From positions 269,433 through 302,338 of the forward strand of contig CP136752.1 in the NCBI GenBank assembly GCA_033471095.1: a stretch of 32,906 nt of DNA. The letters run 5' to 3'. How positions within the stretch are numbered: position 1 is the stretch's first letter; each line of letters starts with the position of its first letter. The notes beneath the pieces were generated by a model. The model was given only the letters and a program-made list of their open reading frames with translations. It did not search any database and had not been told where the DNA came from. The stretch is from Nitrosopumilaceae archaeon AB1(1) (lineage in GTDB: Archaea; Thermoproteota; Nitrososphaeria; Nitrososphaerales; Nitrosopumilaceae). Positions 1 through 7,104 of the stretch are shown in pieces. Both the position numbers and the translations under genes were made by a program.

Positions 1-959
1 GCACCTTCTTTAACAAATCCCCGAGCATATGATTGCAATCCAATAAAAGATGATTTATCCAATTGTGGATTTATGGCTAATAATGGAACTTGAAGATCAT
101 CCAACATAGATATCAGATTTGCAGATTTATCATCTATGATGTATTTGGTAGTGCCCAACGCGGTTTTGTTTTTATCAAATTTTAAAAAATCTGCAAATAC
201 CAATACAGCTGCCATTTGTGTTCCACCTGCCAACAATACTGGCATTCTTCTAGACGCTTCACACAACATACCTGCTGTAAATGGTATAAAGAGATCACCG
301 ACTTTGGAGACTATATCGTATGGATTGTCTGAGGAAGTGATTCGATCAAGTGCGTGTGCCACAACAGATTCTTTCAAAGATATAGGATTCTGCGGCATGC
401 TTGAACTCACCTTGGCATCTTTATTCATACCACACAGTACTGCAAGGGCACTAGTTGTACCCCCTGGCATGGATTCTCCTATAACAAGATAGTTTTGTGG
501 TATAATTTTTTGTCCAAGTCTCTTGCCTGCATCAACAGCATTCAAGACATCTTGCCGTGTTGATGCATTAGTTTTATCAATGTTATTTGTAGGTGGTAGA
601 CCCGTACGCACAAGCGGGGATTGGGGAGAAATTAGACATCCTGCATCAACGAATTGATATGGCATTTTGGATGCAAGAAGTGATGCTCTAGTTAAAAGCG
701 CAGGTGTGGGTTTTCCATCAGGGGTCATAGGTATTGTATCAATACTTTTACATTTTCCATAATGGATATACTCTGCATCTCCTGCGGCTGTAAATTTTAA
801 AACTGCAGGTTGAGCTCCGGCAACAGTGATACCGGGAATTTCACATGTTTTTGTAAAAGATAACACAAGGGTAAAGAGAAAATCTTTACCAATGATTGAA
901 TCTGTAAATTTTTCTCCTGCATCTTGCATTGTATGTAGAATAATAGAGTCATCAAGCAA
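1..959 (-). CDS. cobT: Nicotinate-nucleotide--dimethylbenzimidazole phosphoribosyltransferase-like protein (CobT family), C-terminus cut by window edge
   Basis: The minus strand is open without a stop from 959 to the window edge, giving about 319 residues; the C-terminus lies outside. The product resembles the archaeal CobT branch, which transfers phosphoribose to the lower-ligand base in cobalamin assembly. Visible landmarks are CEIPGITVAGAQPA near the N-terminus, GESMPGGTTSALAVLCG in the middle, and a glycine-rich LLAGGTQMAAVLVF segment. I chose TTG at 959 because it overlaps the stop of the upstream MBL gene by 8 nt and keeps the residues MLDDSIILHTMQDAGE; an internal ATG at 929 is the alternative. 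It is third in an operon after the epimerase and MBL genes. Thaumarchaea are known cobalamin producers, so the role fits. The family call comes from recognition, not a search. Confidence 0.75.
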   Translation of the reverse strand, partial: MLDDSIILHTMQDAGEKFTDSIIGKDFLFTLVLSFTKTCEIPGITVAGAQPAVLKFTAAGDAEYIHYGKCKSIDTIPMTPDGKPTPALLTRASLLASKMPYQFVDAGCLISPQSPLVRTGLPPTNNIDKTNASTRQDVLNAVDAGKRLGQKIIPQNYLVIGESMPGGTTSALAVLCGMNKDAKVSSSMPQNPISLKESVVAHALDRITSSDNPYDIVSKVGDLFIPFTAGMLCEASRRMPVLLAGGTQMAAVLVFADFLKFDKNKTALGTTKYIIDDKSANLISMLDDLQVPLLAINPQLDKSSFIGLQSYARGFVKEG

Positions 960-1557
960 ATAACATCAGAAAATCTTCTAGAGATTGTTTTTGAAATACA
1001 GGATTTAATTTTTTTTGTTCTAATAAAGTGGATTGTTTCTTTGTGCCATAATCATGTCCAGGGTACATCATCAGATTATCATCCAGGTTATACAATACAT
1101 CAAACAAGCTATGATACAGTTCTGTAGCATCTCCACCAGAGAGATCAACTCTTCCACAACTACCGACAAACAAAGTATCACCAGAGAATATGCTAGTCTT
1201 ATCAACAAGACACATGCTGTCTTTAGAGTGTCCTGGTGTGTGTAAGACTTTGAGGGCAGAGTTACCAAATTCTATCATATCAGAATCAGATACAACAATG
1301 TCATTCTTCATCTCAGATGCAGAATGTTGTATAATCTGAGCTCCTGTGGATTGGGCAAGAGAGCCATTTCCCACAGTATGATCATGATGATGATGAGTAT
1401 TTACTATATATCGTAAAGATAAATCATGCTCTTTTAACAATATATGAATTTTATCAAGATCCCACGATGGATCAATCACAATAGATTGTTTTGTGTCATC
1501 GTATAAGAGATAGGTAAAATTCTGCATTGAGCCTACTGGTAGTTGATGAATAATCAT
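952..1557 (-). CDS. Metallo-beta-lactamase-fold hydrolase, persulfide dioxygenase (ETHE1)/glyoxalase II-like
   Basis: This 201-aa protein has the metal-binding signature THHHHDHTVG (HxHxDH) near residues 54-63, a second histidine in LHTPGHSKDS, the aspartate in FSGDTLFVGSCGRVDL, and the final histidine in YPGHDYGTKKQST. The segments SGDTLFVGSCGRVDL and YPGHDYG followed by LNPVF resemble ETHE1-type persulfide dioxygenases more than classical glyoxalase II. Such enzymes oxidise glutathione or other persulfides with a single iron, but the substrate in an archaeon without glutathione is not evident. The length is complete for a single MBL domain with no extra C-terminal domain. Its ATG overlaps the stop of the upstream epimerase gene (ATGA, 1554-1557), and its own end overlaps cobT, indicating one transcript. 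The MBL fold is certain; the ETHE1 function is inferred. Confidence 0.8.
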   Translation of the reverse strand: MIIHQLPVGSMQNFTYLLYDDTKQSIVIDPSWDLDKIHILLKEHDLSLRYIVNTHHHHDHTVGNGSLAQSTGAQIIQHSASEMKNDIVVSDSDMIEFGNSALKVLHTPGHSKDSMCLVDKTSIFSGDTLFVGSCGRVDLSGGDATELYHSLFDVLYNLDDNLMMYPGHDYGTKKQSTLLEQKKLNPVFQKQSLEDFLMLFA

Positions 1558-2213
1558 AGGATATCTTGTTCAGCTTCTGGAGGTATTCCTATTCTCTCCA
1601 ATACCAATCTGCCACATATATTTTCAAATTTCTTCATACCTATTTTGACTTTATGAAATGTTACTGTAACATCAGGTCGTACAACTAGATCCACATCATC
1701 TGCACTAAGATCAAGACCTGTGGGAATATCCACAGATAACTTAAAGGCACGTGAGTCATTGATGAATTGAACTGCTGCACGGTACGGCTCCCTAATAGTA
1801 CCGGTAAATCCAGTACCTAAAATTGCATCTACGATCGCATCGGGTTCACCATTAATTTGATCAATGCTATTCAATTTGTTTACAGAATTCATCTTTGTGA
1901 GCAAGTTCCAATTCCAATTTGCCTCATCAGTTTTAATGGATTCAGGATTATCTAGTAATATCAAATCCACCTTGGCGCCAAGACCTGCCATGTGTCTTGC
2001 GACAACCATTCCATCACCACCGTTATTTCCATTACCGACAAATATTACAATATGTTTAGATGATATATCTACAAAACGATTAAGTAAATGTCGTGAAGCA
2101 GCAGCTCCGGCATTTTCCATCATAAATTTTTTTAAAAATCCCATCTGATGACCACGATTTTCAATCTGCAACATTTGATTGATTGTAATTTCCACATTTA
2201 TCATACTATACAT
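1554..2213 (-). CDS. nnrE: NAD(P)H-hydrate epimerase (YjeF N-terminal domain)
   Basis: The 219-aa product matches the YjeF_N fold: an N-terminal helix region (NQMLQIENRGHQMGFLKKF), the nucleotide-binding loop IVIFVGNGNNGGDGMVVARH at about residues 55-74, and the conserved DAILGTGFTG and SVDIPTGLDLSADD segments. Proteins of this type interconvert the R and S forms of hydrated NAD(P)H so that a dehydratase can repair them. Only the epimerase domain is present; the ADP/ATP-dependent dehydratase domain often fused in prokaryotes is absent here. The annotated ATG is at 2213, and an in-frame ATG at 2204 (MINVEIT) is an equally good start. A TATA-like stretch lies upstream, adjoining the 24-bp repeat at 2231. 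It heads a minus-strand operon with the MBL gene and cobT. Confidence 0.85.
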   Translation of the reverse strand: MYSMINVEITINQMLQIENRGHQMGFLKKFMMENAGAAASRHLLNRFVDISSKHIVIFVGNGNNGGDGMVVARHMAGLGAKVDLILLDNPESIKTDEANWNWNLLTKMNSVNKLNSIDQINGEPDAIVDAILGTGFTGTIREPYRAAVQFINDSRAFKLSVDIPTGLDLSADDVDLVVRPDVTVTFHKVKIGMKKFENICGRLVLERIGIPPEAEQDIL

Positions 2214-2230
2214 CTAAAATAATAGGTTTA

Positions 2231-2254
2231 TGCAAAGGAATTCTAGAATATTAT
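2231..2254. repeat. 24-bp direct repeat, copy 1
   Basis: These 24 bases recur exactly, in the same orientation, at 3125-3148, with centres about 894 bp apart. The repeat contains the palindrome ATTCTAGAAT. This copy is non-coding and sits just upstream of the epimerase gene, while copy 2 lies inside the small gene at 3095-3235. Between the copies lies an AT-rich islet with two small genes. The arrangement could mark an insertion junction or a partial duplication of the small gene. No integrase is present. Confidence 0.85.
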
Positions 2255-2343
2255 TGATGGTTGTGTTAATGACAGTTCTAAATTTATGGTATTTAATAAA
2301 AATACTCAGGTTTGGAACAGTGCATCTCTGATATTTATCAAAA

Positions 2344-2694
2344 TCAGAATCGATGTATTTCTGCATAAAACATCATAATTTCATCTTGTCTGAATGACTT
2401 TTGTAATATTTTTTTAAATTTTTGAAAAAATTGTTTGTTATGTTTTGTATTATTACACAAAACCCAATACACACTGCTTTGATCTTTTATGACTCTATTT
2501 TTGTGATCTCTCCAATTTCCTAGTATGGGTGATGAATCAATTGAATACCCCCCTATGTTTTTTGTTAAATTTTCATTCACTTGATCAAATTTTTCATCAG
2601 GAATTTCTTTTCGTTGCCCTTTTTTGTTTACATTATAAAAGTGTGGAAGTAAAAACTCTACTCTGATAAAATTGTTTAATATAATTATTATCAA
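2344..2694 (-). CDS. Hypothetical protein, possibly DUF3574-like
   Basis: This is a 116-aa protein with no signal peptide. The core GNWRDHKNRVIKDQSSVYWV, followed by a helix FFQKFKKILQKSFRQDEIMM, resembles small proteins I recall as DUF3574 (pattern G-x-W-R-D then R-I/V, a beta strand and a helix ending RFGQE), whose function is unknown. That similarity is by eye only. Translation starts at TTG 2694, overlapping the TGA of the upstream 63-aa ORF in the arrangement TTGA, so the two are probably co-translated. Base composition is markedly AT-rich relative to neighbouring genes, and the pair lies between two copies of a 24-bp repeat, which suggests recent acquisition. The function is not recognised. 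Confidence 0.5.
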   Translation of the reverse strand: MIIIILNNFIRVEFLLPHFYNVNKKGQRKEIPDEKFDQVNENLTKNIGGYSIDSSPILGNWRDHKNRVIKDQSSVYWVLCNNTKHNKQFFQKFKKILQKSFRQDEIMMFYAEIHRF

Positions 2695-2882
2695 ATATGA
2701 ATATAGTTAATTTTCTTTTTTTCTAATTTTTGGCAATTTTTTTTATCAAGCCCGAAAACATTTTCAGAATCAACATCAAATTCTATGTTACTTTTTATTA
2801 GAAAGCCAAGTGCTTTTACTCTTTCACTTTTAATATTAAATTGGATCGTACAAAATTTATTATGTTTAGATGTATTAGGCAC
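2691..2882 (-). CDS. Hypothetical protein, 63 aa
   Basis: A small GTG-initiated ORF sits directly upstream of, and overlaps by 4 nt, the 116-aa gene. The product is lysine- and asparagine-rich with one central strand-like stretch (FCTIQFNIKSERVKALGFLI). It shows no membrane segment, signal peptide or motif I recognise. The overlap with its neighbour and the shared AT-rich composition suggest a two-gene cassette. The pairing of a small ORF with a larger one is reminiscent of toxin-antitoxin layout, but no known toxin or antitoxin motif is visible, so I do not assign one. Confidence 0.4.
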   Translation of the reverse strand: MPNTSKHNKFCTIQFNIKSERVKALGFLIKSNIEFDVDSENVFGLDKKNCQKLEKKKINYIHI

Positions 2883-3094
2883 ACTAATATTATTAACATC
2901 ATATTATTAATATGTTTTAGTAGATATTGTAGCGTCAATGCATAAAAAAATATTAGCAATAGTAATCAAAGTTGATTTTATTTTAATGAATATATCAATG
3001 ATGACATTTCAATTCATTACTAAATTTCAATCCTTGATTTCATGGATAAAAAATTTGGATATGAGATTATAGTTAATTTATGATATGTTCTAAC
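2883..3094. other. AT-rich intergenic region with no recognisable gene
   Basis: About 210 bases between the 63-aa ORF and the small plus-strand ORF. It contains a repeated TTAATAATAT-type motif around 2885-2915 that may include the promoter of the leftward cassette, and AT-rich stretches near 3064-3085 that could provide a TATA box for the rightward genes. No ORF of note and no RNA gene is seen. Confidence 0.5.
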
Positions 3095-3235
3095 ATGAAT
3101 AATTTTCTCTCGTGTTGTAGAATTTGCAAAGGAATTCTAGAATATTATGAGGAATTCGTGTATGATAATCCGATAGAGTTACTGCACATTGACAGAATTG
3201 TCAAGACAAACGGATTTAAATTAGATTATCAATAG
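3095..3235 (+). CDS. Small cysteine-containing protein upstream of translin (46 aa)
   Basis: ATG at 3095 opens a 46-codon frame ending at TAG 3233-3235, only 6 nt before the translin ATG. The product begins MNNFLSCCRICKGILEYYEE and ends with IELLHIDRIVKTNGFKLDYQ. The sequence is not low-complexity: it has a CCxxC cluster that could bind metal, an amphipathic helix and a regular hydrophobic pattern, all typical of a real small protein. Close spacing to translin implies co-transcription. Codons for CKGILEYY fall inside copy 2 of the 24-bp direct repeat. I do not recognise the family. A short ORF in an AT-rich region can arise by chance, so confidence is moderate. Confidence 0.5.
   Translation: MNNFLSCCRICKGILEYYEEFVYDNPIELLHIDRIVKTNGFKLDYQ
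3125..3148. repeat. 24-bp direct repeat, copy 2
   Basis: Exact match to 2231-2254 in the same orientation. It lies within codons 11-18 of the 46-aa ORF, so this copy is probably the original and the distal one a duplicate or junction sequence. Similarity does not clearly continue beyond the 24 bases on either side. Confidence 0.85.
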
Positions 3236-3241
3236 TGTAGT

Positions 3242-3865
3242 ATGTCACTTGTAGATGCAAAGGCATCATTAGATAAAATTTCAAAATCATTAGATACAAA
3301 ACTTGATGCTAGAGAATTTTTAATTAGGAATACTAGAGATATTGTTACCTTGGCAAGTCAAGCAATAATATCAATACATAAAGAAGACATACGAACGGCC
3401 AAAGTAAAAATCAACAAAGCTACAAAATTATTAGAAAAATATAGGAAAAAAAGTAAAGGAGGTTTAAATAAATACCTCCAGATGCCGGAACAAGAATTGG
3501 TAGAAGCATCTGCGTTGCTATGTATCGTGCAAAAAAAGAACATTCCATCTATAAAATCATTAAATGTTTCAGAAGAGTCATATGTTTTGGGATTATTAGA
3601 TTGCATCGGAGAATGTAAGAGATTAGTTTATGATAAAATCAGAAAAGATAAAGTAAAAGAGGCATCACGTGTGTTTGAACTAATGGAGGATCTCTATTTA
3701 CACCTATACCCATTTGCAGCACAAGATAAAATTTTACGCGAGGCAAGAAGAAAATTAGATGTAAATAGAATACTAGTAGAGAACGTAAGGGCTACACTAA
3801 CTGAAGATATCAGAAGAACAAAATTATTGTCAGATATAGTGAAATCCAAATTAATGAATCAGTAA
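3242..3865 (+). CDS. Translin family RNA/DNA-binding protein
   Basis: The 207-aa, almost entirely helical protein matches archaeal translin-family proteins. It has an N-terminal REFLIRNTRDIVTLASQAI helix, a long lysine-rich helix, and the conserved ESYVLGLLDCIGECKR and ELMEDLYLHLYPF segments, followed by a C-terminal LREARRKLDVNRILVENVR. Eukaryotic translin assembles with TRAX into an octameric nucleic acid-binding particle with RNase activity; archaeal homologues form similar barrels, but their cellular role is unclear. The ATG at 3242 follows the 46-aa ORF by 6 nt. A TTTAAA box at 3215-3220 is at the right distance for leaderless transcription, although it lies inside that ORF, so co-transcription is also possible. 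Confidence 0.85.
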   Translation: MSLVDAKASLDKISKSLDTKLDAREFLIRNTRDIVTLASQAIISIHKEDIRTAKVKINKATKLLEKYRKKSKGGLNKYLQMPEQELVEASALLCIVQKKNIPSIKSLNVSEESYVLGLLDCIGECKRLVYDKIRKDKVKEASRVFELMEDLYLHLYPFAAQDKILREARRKLDVNRILVENVRATLTEDIRRTKLLSDIVKSKLMNQ

Positions 3866-3903
3866 TTCCCAAAATAAAATCACGATTTCACATCATTAAA
3901 TTA

Positions 3904-3988
3904 TGCGGGCGATGGGATTTGAACCCACGAACTCCTGAGAGACTAGCCCCTCAAGCTAGCGCCTTTGGCCAGGCTGGGCGACACCCGC
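3904..3988 (-). tRNA. tRNA-Leu (anticodon GAG)
   Basis: The minus strand folds as a class II tRNA. The acceptor stem pairs GCGGGTG with CGCCCGC, with one G-T pair. The anticodon stem CTAGC/GCTAG encloses loop TTGAGGG with anticodon GAG. There is a long variable arm (TCTCTCAGGAG region) and a T-arm with GTTCAAATC. The discriminator base is A, as expected for leucine. No CCA is encoded and no intron is seen. It lies between the convergent translin gene and the rpoN promoter. Confidence 0.95.
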
Positions 3989-4009
3989 AAAATTACTGAA
4001 CATGAATGG

Positions 4010-4019
4010 TTTTTATAAT
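4010..4019 (+). promoter_or_regulatory. TATA-like box of the rpoN-eno operon
   Basis: TTTTTATAAT is centred about 26 nt before the GTG start of rpoN at 4040, the spacing expected for leaderless archaeal transcription. It lies just past the 5' end of the oppositely oriented tRNA-Leu, so it is likely the main promoter of the nine-gene plus-strand operon. Confidence 0.5.
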
Positions 4020-4039
4020 CCTTGGTTGATTTTTGAATA

Positions 4040-4276
4040 GTGTTAGTTCCAGTAAGATGTTTTACCTGTGGAAATATGTTAGCAGATAAGTATGAAGACT
4101 ATAAGAAAAAAATTGCAGCAAATGAAAATCCGGCAAAAGTTTTAGATTCACTTGGTATGGACAGATATTGTTGTAGAAGGATGTTATTAACAACAGTTGA
4201 GACAATTCAACAAATCATTCCATTCTATGAAGCAGTTGAAAGAAGACGACTGGAAATAGAAGCAGAGATCGAATAA
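4040..4276 (+). CDS. rpoN: DNA-directed RNA polymerase subunit N (RpoN/Rpb10)
   Basis: The 78-aa product has the diagnostic zinc-binding arrangement VPVRCFTCGN at the N-terminus and RYCCRRMLL in the middle, with the spacing seen in Rpb10 family members. RpoN is a small assembly subunit of archaeal RNA polymerase that contacts the D/L and B subunits. The start is GTG at 4040, giving the usual LVPVRCFTCG N-terminus. The stop at 4274-4276 is one base before the TTG of enolase. It is the first gene of a long plus-strand operon in which RNA polymerase, glycolytic and ribosomal genes are linked, an arrangement common in archaea. Confidence 0.97.
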   Translation: MLVPVRCFTCGNMLADKYEDYKKKIAANENPAKVLDSLGMDRYCCRRMLLTTVETIQQIIPFYEAVERRRLEIEAEIE

Positions 4277-4277
4277 A

Positions 4278-5510
4278 TTGCCAAAAATTACCTCAGTTAG
4301 GGGTAGAGTATTGTATAATAGTAGAGGGAGTAAGACTGTAGAGGTAGATGTAATAGCAGATAATAATTTGGGTCGTGTATGTGCGCCTTCAGGTGCAAGT
4401 GTTGGAATTCACGAGGTTGTATCATTTCCTAATGGACCAGAACAGGCAATTAAAATATTGCATGAGAATGAGCAGAAATTTATTGGAATAGAAGCTGGAA
4501 ATCCAAAAATAATTTACAATGCACTACATGAGATAGATGACTCTGCAAATTATTCAAATTTAGGGGGCGGGATAGCATTTGCTACAAGCATAGCATGTGC
4601 CGAAGCTGCAAGCAGAGCAATAAATGAGCCACTCTACAAAACATTATCAGATAGATCAAATTTCACTTTTCCACGTCCACTTGGAAATATACTAGGAGGA
4701 GGAGTTCATGCAGGACCAGGTACGCCAGATATTCAAGAGATTCTAGTATGTGCCATAGGTGCAAATACAATCAAAGAAGCAGTAGAGACGAATATTTCTG
4801 TCCATAATGAGTTGAGAAATATTTTACAGAAAAAGGAACCATATTTTACAAATGGGCGCGGAGACGAGGGAGGATGGGCCCCACGTCTTGATAATGATGC
4901 GGCGTTGGAAGTATCTGTATCTGCATGTGAGAGTTTGGGATTCACACTGGGCAAAGATGTCTCACTTGGAGTTGATTTTGCAGCATCCACACAGTGGGAT
5001 CAGAAAAAATTAAAATATAATTATGAACGTCAGGGATTTGAAAATGATTCAGGCGAACAGATAGAGTATGTATCTGAAATTATAAAAAAATACAAATTGA
5101 TTTATGCAGAAGACGCTGTTCATGAGGAAGCATTTGAAGACATGGCAGAAATTACAAAACAATTTCCTAATGTACTAATCGTAGGAGATGATTTAATTAC
5201 TACAAGTAGAGACACACTAACAAAGGCAGTTGCAATCAAAGCATGTAACGCAGTTATACTAAAAGTCAATCAGGCCGGTAGTCTGTATGATGCTATGCAA
5301 TTTGCAAAAGAAGCAGATGCCAATAATATCAAGATAATCACATCTCATAAATCTGGGGAATCTAACGATTACCACATATCTCATATCGGAGTGGCCACAG
5401 GCTCGAAGATGCTCAAAATAGGTATAGTAGGTGGGGAGAGAATGGCTAAAATTAATGAGTTATTACGTCTATCAGAGCATGATTTAATATGTGGCATGAC
5501 GGAGTTGTAA
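4278..5510 (+). CDS. eno: Enolase (phosphopyruvate hydratase)
   Basis: The 410-aa enzyme interconverts 2-phosphoglycerate and phosphoenolpyruvate in the cytoplasm. All main active-site positions are visible: the substrate-loop PSGASVG, the histidine in GGGVHAGPG, the general-acid glutamate in GDEGGWAP, magnesium ligands in GVDFAAS, EDAVHEE and VGDDLITTS, the catalytic lysine in LKVNQAGSL, and the phosphate-binding SHKSGESND and LKIGIVGGERMAK. Several flanking residues differ from the bacterial consensus (for example NSRGSKTVEVDV and GRVCAPSG), but none removes a catalytic group. Translation starts at TTG 4278, one base after the rpoN stop. The gene ends 6 nt before rps2. Confidence 0.96.
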   Translation: MPKITSVRGRVLYNSRGSKTVEVDVIADNNLGRVCAPSGASVGIHEVVSFPNGPEQAIKILHENEQKFIGIEAGNPKIIYNALHEIDDSANYSNLGGGIAFATSIACAEAASRAINEPLYKTLSDRSNFTFPRPLGNILGGGVHAGPGTPDIQEILVCAIGANTIKEAVETNISVHNELRNILQKKEPYFTNGRGDEGGWAPRLDNDAALEVSVSACESLGFTLGKDVSLGVDFAASTQWDQKKLKYNYERQGFENDSGEQIEYVSEIIKKYKLIYAEDAVHEEAFEDMAEITKQFPNVLIVGDDLITTSRDTLTKAVAIKACNAVILKVNQAGSLYDAMQFAKEADANNIKIITSHKSGESNDYHISHIGVATGSKMLKIGIVGGERMAKINELLRLSEHDLICGMTEL

Positions 5511-5516
5511 AATCTA

Positions 5517-6152
5517 ATGAGTGAGAATAGCGCTGAGGATATGAAGAAAAAGCTTGTAGCGTCCGGTGTACAGATTGGTACAAGGGTAAAAACCAAGTTT
5601 ATGAAACCATTCATTATCAAAACAGAGACTGATGGAACATATACCATGGATATCGACATCACCATTGGAAGAATCAAAGCGGCAGCTAAATTCATCAATA
5701 GAATGGAGCCTAAAAATGTCATTGTCTGTTCTGGAAGTAGTTATCCAGAAAAACCAATTGAGAAATTATGTGATATTATTGGTACAGTAAAGATGTTAGG
5801 AAGATTCATGCCAGGTACTCTTACAAACCCTGCACTTCCATATTACATCGAACCCAAACTAGTAGTCATATCAGATCCATTGACAAATCTACAAGCAATT
5901 AGGGAAGCTACAAATGCAGGAATACCTGTTATTGGTATTGCAAACACTGACAATTTAACATCTAACCTTGATGTAATAATACCGGCTAATAACAAAGGCA
6001 GAAAAGCTCTGGCTGCAACATATTGGTATCTAGTACGAGAGATCTTGATCCTTCAAGGTAAGATGACTGAAGATGATACCATGGAAGAGGATATAGACAG
6101 TTTTGAGACAAAGACTACCGAACTGCAAAGCCCGGATGTTGCTAGTGTGTGA
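5517..6152 (+). CDS. rpsB: Small ribosomal subunit protein uS2
   Basis: The 211-aa protein is an archaeal/eukaryotic-type S2. It has GVQIGTRVKTKFMKPFI near the N-terminus, DITIGRIKAAAKFI, the FMPGTLTNP segment, and the conserved PKLVVISDPLTNLQAIREA and GIPVIGIANTDN block, followed by a C-terminal acidic tail. It binds the head and body junction of the 30S subunit. The ATG at 5517 follows enolase by 6 nt, and the stop TGA overlaps the GTG of mevalonate kinase by 4 nt. The tail (TEDDTMEEDIDSFETK) is acidic and probably disordered. Confidence 0.97.
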   Translation: MSENSAEDMKKKLVASGVQIGTRVKTKFMKPFIIKTETDGTYTMDIDITIGRIKAAAKFINRMEPKNVIVCSGSSYPEKPIEKLCDIIGTVKMLGRFMPGTLTNPALPYYIEPKLVVISDPLTNLQAIREATNAGIPVIGIANTDNLTSNLDVIIPANNKGRKALAATYWYLVREILILQGKMTEDDTMEEDIDSFETKTTELQSPDVASV

Positions 6153-7081
6153 AATCTGTAGCATCGGCTCCGTGTAAAACAATATTATTTGGTGAGCATT
6201 TTGTCATGTATGATACAAGTGCAATTTTATGTGCAATTGACAAGAGAATTACAGTCAGATGTGAGACGATCAAGGAAAAAGATTTAAAGATCAAGTCCAA
6301 TATTGGTACAATTACAACAAGTTTAGATGATTCTATAGATAATAAATTCAAACCACTACTCTACATTGTAAAACATGTATTAAAAATAAATGGATTCGAG
6401 GGCGGAGTCTCCATGGATATAGACTCGCCGATACCGGCAGGTGTAGGTTTAGGCTCATCTTCGGCATGTTTTGTAGCAGCGGCAAGAGCAGTATTGAATC
6501 TATTTGATAAATCTAGTATACAAAAAGTAATAGACTTGGCAGTACAGGCAGAGAAGACAATATTCTCAAGTGTGTCAGGGGCAGATACTACAATATCTGC
6601 TATTGGAGGAATAATAGATTATGATAAGACACATACCAAAATTGATTCACGATTGAATTTTTCTCTGGTAATTGCAAACTCTAATGAAACACACTCTACA
6701 AACGATGTGGTGAATCATGTTGCAGAATTCGCCAAACAAGATGCCACCAAATTTTCAAATTTATGTAAAAGAGAGGCAAAAATAATTCAAGAAGCAAAAA
6801 ATGGAATAATAGATGCAGATATTCACAAAGTAGGAAGATGTATGTCAGAGAATCAAGAATGTCTCCAAGAGATAGGAGTATCAAATGATACACTAGACCA
6901 CATGATTAGGCTTGCAGAAAGAGAATCATATGGTGCAAAAATCACAGGTGCAGGCAAGGGCGGATGTATCATAGCTATTACAGATCAAACTAATGTAAGG
7001 CAGACCATGGAGATTTTAGAGAAGAACAGCTTTGAGTGTTTTTCTACAAAAATAACTACAAAGGGACTGGATAATATTTAA
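6149..7081 (+). CDS. mvk: Mevalonate kinase (GHMP family)
   Basis: This 310-aa GHMP kinase phosphorylates mevalonate in isoprenoid precursor synthesis for archaeal lipids. GHMP motif 1 is KTILFGEHFVMYD near residue 10. The ATP-binding motif 2 is PIPAGVGLGSSSACFVAAAR. A catalytic aspartate lies in SVSGADTTIS, and motif 3 is GAKITGAGKGGCIIAI near the C-terminus. The start is GTG at 6149, overlapping the S2 stop as GTGA. It is followed after 23 nt by isopentenyl phosphate kinase, which supports mevalonate rather than another GHMP substrate. No phosphomevalonate kinase or decarboxylase lies in the cluster, consistent with the archaeal variant of the pathway. Confidence 0.93.
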   Translation: MKSVASAPCKTILFGEHFVMYDTSAILCAIDKRITVRCETIKEKDLKIKSNIGTITTSLDDSIDNKFKPLLYIVKHVLKINGFEGGVSMDIDSPIPAGVGLGSSSACFVAAARAVLNLFDKSSIQKVIDLAVQAEKTIFSSVSGADTTISAIGGIIDYDKTHTKIDSRLNFSLVIANSNETHSTNDVVNHVAEFAKQDATKFSNLCKREAKIIQEAKNGIIDADIHKVGRCMSENQECLQEIGVSNDTLDHMIRLAERESYGAKITGAGKGGCIIAITDQTNVRQTMEILEKNSFECFSTKITTKGLDNI

Positions 7082-7104
7082 CTGACTATACAGCAGATTC
7101 ATTC

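Noticed and set aside
136-492. A plus-strand 118-aa open frame near the window start
   Set aside because: It is the reverse-strand shadow of the cobT frame, which has clear family motifs and no stop across the region.
2344-2882. Toxin-antitoxin system
   Set aside because: Gene layout fits but neither product shows a known toxin or antitoxin motif.
4278-5510. Enolase as an inactive paralogue because of divergent flanking residues
   Set aside because: All catalytic and metal-binding positions I could locate are present, and it is embedded in a housekeeping operon.
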